A stretch of DNA of 64,000 nt from an uncultured Eudoraea sp. (GTDB lineage Bacteria; Bacteroidota; Bacteroidia; Flavobacteriales; Flavobacteriaceae): positions 1 through 64,000 of the forward strand of contig NZ_CAMYOM010000030.1 of assembly GCF_947260015.1 (NCBI RefSeq), in the 5' to 3' direction. Positions 41,444-51,334 of this stretch are shown in pieces. Position 1 is the first letter of the stretch, and each line of letters starts with the position of its first letter. Below the pieces are notes generated by a model. That model saw only the letters and a program-made list of their open reading frames with translations, did no database searches and was not told where the DNA came from. A program made the translations under genes and the position numbers.

Positions 41444-42055
41444 ATGGGTATATTTGACAAGCTATTTGGTGGTGGTAAAAAGAAAGTTTCCAAAGCAACG
41501 GTGGAAACCAGGGGGATGCATATGCCCGACCTAAATATCCCGGTTGATGAGAAGTTTACGATTCATTTTAAAAAGAATGGTGGTAAATTTATTTATTGTG
41601 ATTCTTTTGATGAAGTTTCAGAAGCTTTAAAAAATATAATTGAGGAAAATCATTGGGAGGAAGTTCCTTTCTTTGTAATGAATCCCCTCTTAAAAGACAA
41701 ATTTTCTAAAGACAATTTAAGGTTTACAGATAGGGCAAACGAGAGTGAAATTTTCTTTACTACCTGTGAGCATTTGGTTGCCCAAAACGGATCTATTTTA
41801 GTTTGCTCAAACCAGCTTAAAGAAAAGAAGCTTAACGAGTTGCCAGATAATGTTATTGTTTTCGCCACAACCAGCCAGTTAGTAAGCACAATTGGAGAGG
41901 GTTTAAAAACAATCAAAAAGAAATACAGACAAGTTATCCCCGCAAATATTACTACTATTAAACATTTTCAGGGAACTGAAGAAAATGCCAATGATTTTCT
42001 AACCTATGGTAGCAGTACAAAACACCTGTACTTATTACTTATGGAAGACCTTTAG
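41444..42055 (+). CDS. LUD domain (LutC-like) protein
   Basis: A 203-residue protein with the LUD/LutC pattern: FIYCDSFDEVSEALKNII near the N-terminus, EIFFTTCEHLVAQNGSILV, and NVIVFATTSQLVSTIGEGL. LUD proteins are linked to lactate oxidation complexes in Bacillus, but this orthologue stands alone between ftsH and cdsA, and no lutA or lutB is near. Its true role in Flavobacteriaceae is unknown to me. Confidence 0.72.
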   Translation: MGIFDKLFGGGKKKVSKATVETRGMHMPDLNIPVDEKFTIHFKKNGGKFIYCDSFDEVSEALKNIIEENHWEEVPFFVMNPLLKDKFSKDNLRFTDRANESEIFFTTCEHLVAQNGSILVCSNQLKEKKLNELPDNVIVFATTSQLVSTIGEGLKTIKKKYRQVIPANITTIKHFQGTEENANDFLTYGSSTKHLYLLLMEDL

Positions 42056-42056
42056 T

Positions 42057-42860
42057 ATGAAAGAACTTCTTAGGCGATTATTGACCGGAGCTGTTTATGT
42101 AATTTTGCTTCTTTCTGCCGTTTTTCTAAGTTCAGATGCATTTGACTTTCTTTTTATGGTCTTTGGTCTGGCATGTTTGTATGAATATAAAAGATTAGTA
42201 CATCTCCGGGGGTACTATGTTTTTATAGCTTATTTAGGCCTATGGTGGGCTTATATTTATCTTATAGATGATAAAATATTGATCAATGTGCTCATGTTTC
42301 TGACTATCATTGTCAACCTTAGTTTGATTTACTACCTATTTTCTAAAAAGAAAAAAATCTATTATAATTACGAAAAATTTATAGCAGGTCTTTTCTATGT
42401 TGGTGGCGGATGTATTTTCTTGACTATGATCCCATATAAGGATAATGAATTTGCTAAATACCTTATTATGGGGATTTTTATATTAATTTGGGTAAATGAT
42501 TCATTTGCCTATGTAGTGGGTAAAACATTAGGGCGCACAAAACTATATCCGGCGGTGTCGCCTAAAAAAACTATTGAAGGAACCCTGGGAGGGTTGGTTT
42601 TTACTTTGGGAGCTGCCTATTTTATGGCAAAATATGAAGATATTGTAAACCCGGCACAATGGGTCATTCTAGCGGGAGTTATTGTGCTGACAGGAAGTTT
42701 GGGCGACCTTATTGAATCTAAATTAAAAAGACAGGCTGGTGTTAAAGATAGTGGCGCCATTTTACCTGGACATGGCGGTATGTTAGATCGCTTAGATAGT
42801 TTAATATTTGCTGCCCCTTTTGCTTATTTAACTTTAATGTTATTTTCGTATGTTTCATAG
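42057..42860 (+). CDS. cdsA: Phosphatidate cytidylyltransferase
   Basis: Makes CDP-diacylglycerol, the branch point to all phospholipids. The 267-residue protein has several membrane spans and the C-terminal signature GSLGDLIESKLKRQAGVKDSG followed by LPGHGGMLDRLDS. I start at ATG 42057, one base after the LUD stop codon. The end overlaps psd by 11 bases. Confidence 0.93.
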   Translation: MKELLRRLLTGAVYVILLLSAVFLSSDAFDFLFMVFGLACLYEYKRLVHLRGYYVFIAYLGLWWAYIYLIDDKILINVLMFLTIIVNLSLIYYLFSKKKKIYYNYEKFIAGLFYVGGGCIFLTMIPYKDNEFAKYLIMGIFILIWVNDSFAYVVGKTLGRTKLYPAVSPKKTIEGTLGGLVFTLGAAYFMAKYEDIVNPAQWVILAGVIVLTGSLGDLIESKLKRQAGVKDSGAILPGHGGMLDRLDSLIFAAPFAYLTLMLFSYVS

Positions 42861-43518
42861 AGAAGGCCAGAAAATTATACTAACAACTTTTTTTAGCGTT
42901 GGTATTGCTATTGTATTGGCTCACTTTTATATAGTTGAACCTTGGTTAAAGTATACGGTTCAAATTTTAGCATTAATCATATTAATTCTTATTCTCCAGT
43001 TTTTTAGAAATCCGAAGAGAGTTATTAATAAAAATTTTAATGATATACTGGCTCCTGTTGACGGGAAGGTAGTTGCTATAGAAGAAGTAGAAGAGGAAGA
43101 ATATTTTAAGGATAAACGCATACAAGTTTCCATCTTTATGTCACCAACCAATGTGCATATAACCAGATATCCATCTAGCGGGGTTATTAAATACTCTAAA
43201 TATCATCCTGGTAAATTCCTTGTTGCCTGGCATCCAAAATCAAGTGAAAAAAATGAACGAACAACCGTGGTGATTCATACACCAAAATTTGGGGATATTC
43301 TCTACAGACAAATTGCGGGAGCAATGGCGAGGCGTATTATAAATTATGCAGAGATTGGTGAAAACGCTCAACAAGGTGAAGATTCGGGCTTTATTAAATT
43401 CGGGTCCAGGGTAGATTTACTATTACCATTAGACAGTGCTATCACCGTAAAATTAAATCAGAAAGTTGTCGGTGCCAAAACCTGCATCGCCACAACTCCT
43501 CACAGGGATGAAGAATGA
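42850..43518 (+). CDS. psd: Phosphatidylserine decarboxylase proenzyme, short type
   Basis: A 222-residue pyruvoyl enzyme that makes phosphatidylethanolamine. Two N-terminal hydrophobic segments anchor it; FRNPKRV, LAPVDGKVVAIEEV, IFMSPTNVHITRYPSSG and YHPGKFLVA are family segments. Self-cleavage is expected at G185-S186 in IKFGSRVDLLLP. It overlaps both cdsA and the ACBP gene by 11 bases. Confidence 0.92.
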   Translation: MFHREGQKIILTTFFSVGIAIVLAHFYIVEPWLKYTVQILALIILILILQFFRNPKRVINKNFNDILAPVDGKVVAIEEVEEEEYFKDKRIQVSIFMSPTNVHITRYPSSGVIKYSKYHPGKFLVAWHPKSSEKNERTTVVIHTPKFGDILYRQIAGAMARRIINYAEIGENAQQGEDSGFIKFGSRVDLLLPLDSAITVKLNQKVVGAKTCIATTPHRDEE

Positions 43519-43774
43519 TAAATTATATAGCGATTTTCTAGAAGCAGTACAGCTTGTAAATGACTATAAGAAGCCTTTACCAGCAGACTTATTACTGAAG
43601 TTATATGCCTACTACAAAATTGCCAATAAAAACTACAATAACCCTGGAAGTAAGACCCCATTAATAAATGCATTTAAGGCCAATGCCTTGATTCAGGCGC
43701 AGAATATTGATCGGAATGAAGCGATGGACCTATATGTAAGTTTAGTGCAAAAAGAGATCGTCAACAAACCATAA
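43508..43774 (+). CDS. Acyl-CoA-binding protein
   Basis: An 88-residue four-helix acyl-CoA-binding protein (ACBP). The helices are FLEAVQLVNDYKKPLPADLLLKLYAYYKIAN and MDLYVSLVQKEI, with the LYAYYKIAN and DRNEAMDLYV family segments; the residues that clasp the CoA phosphate are in this region. ACBP is mainly eukaryotic and scattered in bacteria. Here it overlaps psd by 11 bases, so it is expressed with CdsA and Psd, which suggests it delivers or buffers acyl-CoA for membrane lipid synthesis. Confidence 0.8.
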   Translation: MKNDKLYSDFLEAVQLVNDYKKPLPADLLLKLYAYYKIANKNYNNPGSKTPLINAFKANALIQAQNIDRNEAMDLYVSLVQKEIVNKP

Positions 43775-43780
43775 GGGCTA

Positions 43781-44548
43781 TTATTCATATAGATCTTTAG
43801 AATCAGCTTTGCATAAATCATAAATTAAATTTCCTATTTTTAAAGATATATCCCCAAAGAATCGCTTACCTTTTTCCCTGGTGGCAAGATCCGGATTCCC
43901 TACGCCGGTATCCTCACTTATCTCTGACCATTTTCGCTCCGCCCATACCCAGCCCTCTGTAAATGCTTTAATCTTAAAACTTTTAGATTTACCAGTCCCC
44001 CATTTATCTTTTGGCAATACTAATTCAGGTTTAAGATATAACATAAGACTTGTCTCCATTTCTTCCGCATGATCGCCTTCATTTTCAAAATAATCTGATC
44101 TATTCATGGCCTGAAACCAATTGGAGAAACAAATAAACATATGCGGATATTTTAACCCTAATTCTCTAACTAATGGCTTAAAATTATTTCCGCCGTGGCT
44201 GTTAAAAATCAAAAGCTTGTAAATCCCCTGACGATTAAGGGTGTCTATTATGTCGTTTAAGATGGCCAGTTGAGTAGTGGGATTAAGATTTATGTCGAGT
44301 AAGATATCAGATTGCCCTGTATTTACACCAAACGGAATTGTTGGTAAAACAATTGGTTTTGCACCCTTTTCCCATGCAATTTTTGCCGCAGCAGCGGCAA
44401 TATAATCCGCCTCATATATATCTGTGGCATAGGGTAAATGATAATTATGCGCTTCGGTAGCTCCCCATGGTAGTATAGCCATTTCAAAATCTGTCTTTTT
44501 AATGGCTGCCCAGTTAGATTCAGCAAGTATGTATGGTCTTATCCCCAT
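43781..44548 (-). CDS. Creatininase family amidohydrolase
   Basis: A 255-residue metal-dependent hydrolase of the creatininase fold. Metal-binding residues are in ILPWGATEAHNYHLPYATDIY, and FNSHGGNN and EGDHAEEMETSLML are the other conserved segments. Relatives act on creatinine, formamides or in riboflavin/F420 synthesis; the substrate here is not clear. It converges on the ACBP gene with six bases between and follows the fatty acid hydroxylase gene by nine. Confidence 0.82.
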   Translation of the reverse strand: MGIRPYILAESNWAAIKKTDFEMAILPWGATEAHNYHLPYATDIYEADYIAAAAAKIAWEKGAKPIVLPTIPFGVNTGQSDILLDINLNPTTQLAILNDIIDTLNRQGIYKLLIFNSHGGNNFKPLVRELGLKYPHMFICFSNWFQAMNRSDYFENEGDHAEEMETSLMLYLKPELVLPKDKWGTGKSKSFKIKAFTEGWVWAERKWSEISEDTGVGNPDLATREKGKRFFGDISLKIGNLIYDLCKADSKDLYE

Positions 44549-44557
44549 ATTTTATTC

Positions 44558-45826
44558 TTATAACACTGCATCGGCAGTTAATGATTCTCTTTCTATATAG
44601 GTAAAATATATCCCTCCAATAATTGTAATAACAAAATACATCCCAACAAAATAACCTCCTCCCGTAACTTGGGCATTAATACCAAACCAATCTCCAGTAA
44701 AAAAAATGAGCAAAAGTCCAAGTATTCCTCTAAAAAGTTCTATCCATACAGCATTTTTGCTTCTATCCATAAGGGTAGTATAGCCATATATTCCTAAAAA
44801 AACGAAGACTCCAAATAAAAGTAAGCCATTGAAACCAATTTCCGAATAGTTATAAAACATAAATAGTAATAATATTAAAGTAGTTAACATTTGAAAAATT
44901 ATATACCCTTTAAAAGCAAATGAAGCTTTTGTTTGATACCGTTGAAAATGATATACGTCTTGTATTACACTTATCGGATAATTCTCTTTAACATCTTCTG
45001 GCCTCCACCCTGTAGGCATAAACCATATTCTTACTTTATCCAAATAGTTCTCCGTATGCCACGCATCTTTAATTAATCGCCAAATATGCTGAAAATTAAT
45101 TAGTAGTGGATTCCAGGTACGAGCTGGTTTCAAAACTCCATATTGGGGTGGCACCTCTGCCAGTTCTTCCTGAAAAGTACCAAACATACGGTCCCATATG
45201 CATAATACCTGACCAAGGTTTTTATCAATATATTCAGGATTTATTGCATGATGAACCCGATGCTGGGACGGTGTAACAATTATATATTCTAACCATCCCA
45301 TTTTTCTTATATGCTGAGTGTGATACCAAAACTGGGCAAAAAGATGGATGGGTGCCAGAATTGCAATAACTTTTGTAGGAACTCCAAGAATTGCTGCAGG
45401 AATTAAGAAAAGTGGAAAATAGCCTATTAAATTGGAAACTGACTGTCGCAAGGCACATGCTAAATTGAATTCCTCACTGCTGTGGTGTATTACATGTTGA
45501 TTCCAAAAAAAATTAACATGATGGCTTAGCCGGTGATTCCAATAACCTGCAAAATCGATAACAATAAAGGCAATACCCCAAACTAACCAGCTGGTTTTTA
45601 TTTCTGTTAATGCGAGGTGCTCCAATAAATAAGGATAACTTACGATTATGATCCCCAGACCAAGGGAATCCTTCAAAATATTAGTCAGACCGGAACTAAT
45701 ACTACTTACAGTATCCAGAACCTTGTGCTTTTGATTTTTAACAAAGTATCCGAAGAGTATTTCTATACCCAATAAAAAAATAAAAAAAGGAATGGCATAA
45801 AGGAGTGCAGTTGCGTAAGATTCCAT
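44558..45826 (-). CDS. Sterol desaturase/fatty acid hydroxylase family membrane protein
   Basis: A 422-residue membrane di-iron enzyme with eight or more spans. The histidine clusters are HRLSHHVNFFWNQHVIHHSSEEFN and, later, HRVHHAINPEY, which bind two iron atoms. The family hydroxylates or desaturates lipids or cleaves ether lipids (alkylglycerol monooxygenase type). The C-terminal third adds three or four spans without known motif. A TATCTTTG box (45844-45851) lies upstream. Confidence 0.82.
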   Translation of the reverse strand: MESYATALLYAIPFFIFLLGIEILFGYFVKNQKHKVLDTVSSISSGLTNILKDSLGLGIIIVSYPYLLEHLALTEIKTSWLVWGIAFIVIDFAGYWNHRLSHHVNFFWNQHVIHHSSEEFNLACALRQSVSNLIGYFPLFLIPAAILGVPTKVIAILAPIHLFAQFWYHTQHIRKMGWLEYIIVTPSQHRVHHAINPEYIDKNLGQVLCIWDRMFGTFQEELAEVPPQYGVLKPARTWNPLLINFQHIWRLIKDAWHTENYLDKVRIWFMPTGWRPEDVKENYPISVIQDVYHFQRYQTKASFAFKGYIIFQMLTTLILLLFMFYNYSEIGFNGLLLFGVFVFLGIYGYTTLMDRSKNAVWIELFRGILGLLLIFFTGDWFGINAQVTGGGYFVGMYFVITIIGGIYFTYIERESLTADAVL

Positions 45827-45922
45827 TTAAAAATGTGCTTCTTCAAAGATAGAAAAATTCATCAATTAGCATTTCAACCCATACTGACAAACCAGTCTAT
45901 TTATAAATAATGCATGCATATA

Positions 45923-46516
45923 CTAGTTGAAAGGACCAACCATTATATGGGCTCTATGAGTTCCGGGATCCATAAGCCATGGCATTCCTGGTGCGTGAGG
46001 TTTACTGGGAAGCCCTGTAGATTCGGTTGTAGCAAATGGTGTATAAATAACATATCGAAACTTTCCGTCTTTCAAATTACCGGTAGTTTTATCATAATTC
46101 TCATCGGTGCCATAAAATATATACATCATGCTAGGCTCCTCAGGCATTATTATTTTTCCTGAAGCTATTTCTTCTCCTCTAATCTCTCGTTTTTCCTTAA
46201 AGTTTTTACCCTGAGCAGTAAGTTCTCGCCCCCTGGCCATAAAGGGTTCAAGTTTCTTAGAATAGCAACTGACACTTATACCTTCTTTAGAGGGGTCATC
46301 ACACAGGCACACCAGGTTATTGGTTCCTTTACGCAACACTACCAATTTGCCTTGTTTGTCATAGCCGTATACCATAGCATCTGCTTTATCTTCTTCTGGT
46401 GCCGGTAAGACTGCAGTATTTATTTGAATTTCTGCTGGTAATATTTCTAATTGACCCTCTTGAGCTCCCAGGGAAATAATAAATAGAAAGAAAAATGATA
46501 TCAGTATTGGTTTCAT
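45923..46516 (-). CDS. Secreted protein of unknown function
   Basis: A 197-residue protein with a signal peptide (ILISFFFLFIISLGAQ). The mature part contains GKLVVLRKGTNNLVCLCDDP, a SVSCYSK segment and a C-terminus THRAHIMVGPFN with PHAPGMPWLMDPG before it. Cysteines in the CLC and SC segments may form a disulfide. I do not recognise a named family, though similar secreted proteins occur in other Flavobacteriia. Confidence 0.7.
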   Translation of the reverse strand: MKPILISFFFLFIISLGAQEGQLEILPAEIQINTAVLPAPEEDKADAMVYGYDKQGKLVVLRKGTNNLVCLCDDPSKEGISVSCYSKKLEPFMARGRELTAQGKNFKEKREIRGEEIASGKIIMPEEPSMMYIFYGTDENYDKTTGNLKDGKFRYVIYTPFATTESTGLPSKPHAPGMPWLMDPGTHRAHIMVGPFN

Positions 46517-46599
46517 CCGAACGTACTTTGTCTAAAGATAAACATCATCTGGGAAAACCTCAAATAATGACATTATTTACTCTAAAAAACATATCTTGA

Positions 46600-49230
46600 T
46601 TACTCCAAACTACTCAAACTTTTTTCCAATGTTTCAATTTTAGCTTCCGCATCCTCTGCTTTCTTTTTTTCCATTGCCACTACCTTTTCTGGGGCATTAT
46701 TAACAAACCGATCATTAGCAAGTTTTTTATGAACGGATTGCAGGAAACCTTTGGTATACGAAAGTTCTTCCCTGATCTTCTTTATTTCGGCATCTATATC
46801 AAGTGTTCCGGAAACAGGTATAAAATATTCATTACTTCTAACTCTAAATGACAGTGCACCATCCACAGCGCTATGTACGGAATTAATGGGCTCCACATTA
46901 GCCAGCTTTTTGATTACCACATCCCAGTCTTCAGTTATTCCTTCTTTATTTAGTACTGAAAGTTCTAAAGTTTCTTTTAAAGGTATATTCTTCTCTTTGC
47001 GAATATTCCGAATACCGGATATTACTTCTGCCGCTAAATCAAATGCCTTAATTTGTTCAGAGTCATAACTTTCTATTTCTGGCCAGTTAGCAATGACCAG
47101 GGCCTCAGATGGTTTACGATCCGAGATACGCTGCCATATTTCTTCCGTTAGAAAGGGCATAAATGGGTGTAAAAGCTTTAAATTATTCTCAAATATAGAT
47201 ATGATTGCAGTGTAACTTTTCTGATCAATTGGTTGCTGATAGGCAGGCTTAACTATTTCCAGCAGCCATGAGCAAAAATCATCCCAAACCAGTTTGTAAA
47301 TTGCCATTAATGCTTCTGATATACGGTATTTGCTAAAATGGTCCTCTATCTCCACAAGCACTTGATTAAATCTGTCTGTATACCATTCAATCCCTTTTAA
47401 AGAGTACTCAGGTTGCGGTAGTTCGGCAATTTCCCATCCTTTAACAAGACGAAAGGCATTCCATATTTTATTGGCGAAGTTTTTTCCTTGCTGGCAAAGA
47501 GCTTCATCAAATAAAAGGTCGTTCCCGGCTGCAGAACTTAGTAGTAAGCCAACTCGTACGGCATCTGCCCCGAATATTGAAATTAATTTTAGTGCATCAG
47601 GGGAATTACCCAGAGATTTGGACATTTTACGCCTTTCTTTATCCCGAACCAGACCCGTTAGATAAACATTATCAAATGGTTTTTCTCCTCTAAATTCATA
47701 ACCAGCAACAATCATCCTGGCTACCCAAAAAAACAAAATATCGGGTGCGGTAACCAGATCGCTCGTAGGGTAATAATAATTAACCTCTTTGTTATCTGGT
47801 TCCATGATTCCACCAAAAACACTAATTGGCCAGAGCCATGAAGAAAACCAGGTATCCAATACATCTTCATCTTGTTTCAGATCTTCCTCAGTCAGCCCAA
47901 TATTCCCAGATTTATCTCTTGCTTTGACCAGAGCATCTTCTTTTGATTCCGCAACAACAAAATCGTTTTCGCCATCTCCATAGAAATAAGCGGGTATGCG
48001 TTGTCCCCACCAAAGTTGCCGGGAAATATTCCAATCCCGAATATTCTCCATCCAATGACGATATGTGTTTTCAAATTTTCTAGGGAAAAAGTTCACTTCC
48101 CTGGTTTCCAGAACAGCAGTTAAAGCCGGCTTTGCCAAATTTTCCATTTTAAGAAACCATTGATCTGAAAGTCTTGGTTCTATGACGACTTTTGTTCGTT
48201 CGGAAGTACCGACTTTATTTACATAAGGTTCCACCTTTGTTAAAACACCTGTTTGTTTTAATTCCTTAACAATGGCTGTACGTGCTAAAAACCGGTCCAT
48301 CCCTTCAAAATGCATTCCGAAAGAATTTAATGAAGCATCTTCATTAAAAATATCTATTGTTTCAAGCTGATGTTTTTCGCCAAGAAGCTTATCATTTTCG
48401 TCATGTGCAGGTGTGACTTTTAGACAACCAGTTCCAAATTCCATAGTAACATATTCGTCTTCAATTATTGGAATTATCCTATTGCATATGGGAACGATTG
48501 CCTTTTTACCTCTCAACTTTCTGTAACGTTCATCGTTTGGATTGACACAAAGGGCAGTATCACCCAGAATGGTTTCAGGACGTGTGGTTGCTATTATAAC
48601 CTTATCATCAGAACCTTCGATGGAATATGCCAGATAATACAACTCGCCATTGCGCTCTTCGTATATTACTTCCTCATCTGATAATGTCGTTTTTGCTTCA
48701 GGATCCCAATTCACCATACGATAACCACGATATATCAAACCTTTATTGAATAATTCAACAAAAACTTTAATAACGGAGGCAGACATGTCTTCATCCATCG
48801 TAAATTTTGTGCGATCCCAATCACATGAACAACCTAACTTTTTAAGCTGTTCTAAAATTACACCCCCGTATTCGTGTGTCCATTCCCAGGCATGAACCAG
48901 GAATTCTTCTCTTGAAATATCCTTTTTATCTATTCCCTGTTCCTTCAATTTAGCTACGACTTTTGCCTCTGTTGCTATGGAAGCATGGTCTGTTCCTGGT
49001 ACCCAGCATGCATTAAGCCCAAGCAGGCGCGCTCTTCTAATAAGCACATCCTGAATGGTATTATTCAACATATGCCCCATATGCAGAATACCGGTAACAT
49101 TAGGTGGCGGTATAACTATGGTATAAGGCTCACGACTATCGGGTGATGAATGAAAATAATTGTTGGCCATCCAATAGTCATACCAATGGTCTTCTATTAT
49201 CCGAGGCTCATATTTTGATGGAATATCCAT
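46600..49230 (-). CDS. valS: Valyl-tRNA synthetase
   Basis: An 876-residue class I synthetase. The HIGH motif reads HMGH (50-53) in [15 protein letters not shown], the editing domain CP1 holds [14 protein letters not shown] and the KMSKS motif is at 535-539. The end is a coiled coil ([17 protein letters not shown] and [18 protein letters not shown]), the tRNA-binding arm typical of ValRS. It diverges from the DUF1573 gene. Confidence 0.97.
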   Translation of the reverse strand: MDIPSKYEPRIIEDHWYDYWMANNYFHSSPDSREPYTIVIPPPNVTGILHMGHMLNNTIQDVLIRRARLLGLNACWVPGTDHASIATEAKVVAKLKEQGIDKKDISREEFLVHAWEWTHEYGGVILEQLKKLGCSCDWDRTKFTMDEDMSASVIKVFVELFNKGLIYRGYRMVNWDPEAKTTLSDEEVIYEERNGELYYLAYSIEGSDDKVIIATTRPETILGDTALCVNPNDERYRKLRGKKAIVPICNRIIPIIEDEYVTMEFGTGCLKVTPAHDENDKLLGEKHQLETIDIFNEDASLNSFGMHFEGMDRFLARTAIVKELKQTGVLTKVEPYVNKVGTSERTKVVIEPRLSDQWFLKMENLAKPALTAVLETREVNFFPRKFENTYRHWMENIRDWNISRQLWWGQRIPAYFYGDGENDFVVAESKEDALVKARDKSGNIGLTEEDLKQDEDVLDTWFSSWLWPISVFGGIMEPDNKEVNYYYPTSDLVTAPDILFFWVARMIVAGYEFRGEKPFDNVYLTGLVRDKERRKMSKSLGNSPDALKLISIFGADAVRVGLLLSSAAGNDLLFDEALCQQGKNFANKIWNAFRLVKGWEIAELPQPEYSLKGIEWYTDRFNQVLVEIEDHFSKYRISEALMAIYKLVWDDFCSWLLEIVKPAYQQPIDQKSYTAIISIFENNLKLLHPFMPFLTEEIWQRISDRKPSEALVIANWPEIESYDSEQIKAFDLAAEVISGIRNIRKEKNIPLKETLELSVLNKEGITEDWDVVIKKLANVEPINSVHSAVDGALSFRVRSNEYFIPVSGTLDIDAEIKKIREELSYTKGFLQSVHKKLANDRFVNNAPEKVVAMEKKKAEDAEAKIETLEKSLSSLE

Positions 49231-49350
49231 AATTTTGGTACAGTTTTTGTTTAATCAATACCGGTATCAAAAAATGATTATCACTAAAAATGTTAAACTT
49301 GAATGCAAATACGAAACAAAAATAAGTAACGTTAGAAGATAACAAAAGAA

Positions 49351-49383
49351 TTTTGGATGTTGATACTAAAACATTTACATTTG
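49351..49383 (+). promoter_or_regulatory. Promoter of the DUF1573 gene
   Basis: TTTTG (49351-49355), 20 bases, TACATTTG (49376-49383): a strong match to the Bacteroidetes consensus, 24 bases before the start codon. Confidence 0.65.
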
Positions 49384-49407
49384 AGATTCACCCAAAACCA
49401 AAAAGTA

Positions 49408-49794
49408 ATGAAAAAAATAGTACTAATATTATTTGTAGGCCTACTTGCATTTAGTGTAAACGCCCAGGATAAGGCGGCCAAGATAGAATTTAAATCGGAG
49501 ACCGTTGATTATGGTGTAATTGAAAAAGGTAGTGATGGCGTAAGGGTATTTGAATTTACAAATACAGGAACGGCACCTTTAATTATAAGTAAAGTAAGTT
49601 CCAGTTGTGGCTGTACTATCCCCAAAAAACCTGAAGAAGCTATTTTGCCGGGTAAAACAGGAGAAATACAAGTAAAATATGACACTAAGCGAGTTGGACC
49701 AATTAGAAAGGCTATAACAGTGATATCAAACGCTGATACACCTACTAAAGTGTTAAAAATTAAAGGCGAAGTGACAAGTGTAGACGGTAAATAG
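49408..49794 (+). CDS. DUF1573 domain-containing exported protein
   Basis: A 128-residue protein with a signal peptide (IVLILFVGLLAFSVNAQ) and one DUF1573 Ig-like domain: VDYGVIEKGSDGVRVFEFTNTG, VSSSCGCTIPKKPEEAILPG and IKGEV. DUF1573 proteins are abundant in Bacteroidota and exported; the function is not known. I use ATG 49408, as the longer frame reads across the promoter. A bidirectional terminator follows. Confidence 0.85.
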   Translation: MKKIVLILFVGLLAFSVNAQDKAAKIEFKSETVDYGVIEKGSDGVRVFEFTNTGTAPLIISKVSSSCGCTIPKKPEEAILPGKTGEIQVKYDTKRVGPIRKAITVISNADTPTKVLKIKGEVTSVDGK

Positions 49795-49817
49795 AAAAAT
49801 CTGTATTATATTAATAA

Positions 49818-49850
49818 ATAAAAACCGGAATGAAAATTCCGGTTTTTTTA
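49818..49850. terminator. Bidirectional terminator between DUF1573 and the PDZ protease genes
   Basis: AAAACCGGAAT-GAAA-ATTCCGGTTTT, an 11-bp stem, is followed by TTTATT on the plus strand and preceded by an A-rich run that gives TTTTTATTTATT on the minus strand. It serves two converging genes. Confidence 0.8.
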
Positions 49851-51182
49851 TTCAAATACTGTTTTGAGTACAAATGAAAATAACAAATCTCTGTTGTATC
49901 TTTCAATAAGTACCTTAATGCGCTTTCCTTCTTTTTCATTGAGCAAGTTCATGACTTCCTGAAGTTTATAACTATAAATACGCTTACCATTTACAGCTAA
50001 AATTATATCTCCTTCTTTAAGACCAGCCTCTTCGGCCGGGCTTCCTGCCCTGATACCTGAAACAATAATCTCAGGTACTAAACTAAGTCGGGTCTGGTTC
50101 TCCATAAGAATTTCCACATCCCCAAATGTACTTTCACTATTTATAACAACCCCTCTGCTATCTGCGATCCGTTCTGCGATATATCGCACTCCATTATGCT
50201 GTAATTGAACGCCACACATATTGTACTGGAAAGGAGCACCAAAATGTCTATTCTTTTTAAAGGTAATTTCTTTGGCAGGATAGTTAAAAACAATATTAAA
50301 GCGTTTAAGAATGGCCCCGCCAATACTACCGTTTCTATTCCCTGTCATGGCCAGGGTACTAAAGGTTTCCATATCAGGAAATGCTGCTTTCGCGTCCTTT
50401 AATACAAATTCTCCTATATTAATTCTATTTAACCTGGTGCGTTTACCAAAGATACTTCCATTCAATCCCCGACCTAAAAAATCCTGATAGTTTTGTACAG
50501 GAATACCAAGCCCTTTTTCCTCATCCCTAAAGAGCCAAACAGTATCACTACTACCTGTATCAATTAAAAGTTTTACCGGTACATCGTTTTCCCCATTTAA
50601 ACCAACATTTCCATCAATATAAGCCTTGTTTCGTCTAATAGCTAAAGGTAATGTCTGCGATTTGGTATTCTCTTTTTCTTTATAAAACCGGGGATCATGA
50701 AATTTAATGTATTGTGAACCATAATTAATTTCGACAACAAAATCCCGGAAGAGGTCATATCCAATGATTCCATGTATAGGGATTCCCAGACTTGGGGAGA
50801 AATTCATTTCCTTGTCCAGAACAACGCATAATAACTGATTAAAATTTCTAATTTCATCTATTTTGAAAAAGTTTCCTTTTGAACTAAGCGCTTTTATCGG
50901 GTCCCCATCCCCAAGACCCCTAATTGTGATTTCCGATACGTTTTTTAATTGAATGGAATCCTGGTCCGATACATTAAATAGAATAGGTGTACTCACCCCT
51001 GAATCCAGGATAAAGGACAAATTCGCCCCGTTAACTTCAATAGGAATAATTATAAGATTATTGATTAATTTAAAATTAACCTTTTCGAATTTTTTCCCAT
51101 TTGGCAATCCAAAACCTTGTGATATACCATAAAATGGCAACCACAGAATTAACAATAAAAAATATTTAAAAATTTGACGCAA
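49848..51182 (-). CDS. Exported retropepsin-like aspartyl protease with C-terminal PDZ domain
   Basis: A 444-residue protein with a signal peptide (FKYFLLLILWLPFYGISQ) from a TTG start at 51182; no ATG is available. Two aspartyl-protease half-sites are present, SFILDSGVSTP and KLLIDTGSSDTVWL, so a single chain may form the active site. A PDZ domain closes the protein (GIRAGSPAEEAGLKEGDIILAVNGKRI). This domain pair is common in Bacteroidota; the substrates are unknown. Confidence 0.82.
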   Translation of the reverse strand: MRQIFKYFLLLILWLPFYGISQGFGLPNGKKFEKVNFKLINNLIIIPIEVNGANLSFILDSGVSTPILFNVSDQDSIQLKNVSEITIRGLGDGDPIKALSSKGNFFKIDEIRNFNQLLCVVLDKEMNFSPSLGIPIHGIIGYDLFRDFVVEINYGSQYIKFHDPRFYKEKENTKSQTLPLAIRRNKAYIDGNVGLNGENDVPVKLLIDTGSSDTVWLFRDEEKGLGIPVQNYQDFLGRGLNGSIFGKRTRLNRINIGEFVLKDAKAAFPDMETFSTLAMTGNRNGSIGGAILKRFNIVFNYPAKEITFKKNRHFGAPFQYNMCGVQLQHNGVRYIAERIADSRGVVINSESTFGDVEILMENQTRLSLVPEIIVSGIRAGSPAEEAGLKEGDIILAVNGKRIYSYKLQEVMNLLNEKEGKRIKVLIERYNRDLLFSFVLKTVFE

Positions 51183-51334
51183 CTTGCTAATAATTAGTTC
51201 AATATATCTTAAAGATACTAAATAATAGCAGAAGTTTATAGTACTTTAACATTCCATTAGATGAACTGATAATATTTAACTTTATGTTGTTTTGTCCATA
51301 ATGATTTCCCATTTTTGCTAAAATTTAGAATTTT

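Noticed and set aside
41444-42055. LUD protein as part of a lactate utilisation operon
   Set aside because: No lutA or lutB partner is present; neighbours are ftsH and cdsA, so lactate use is not supported.
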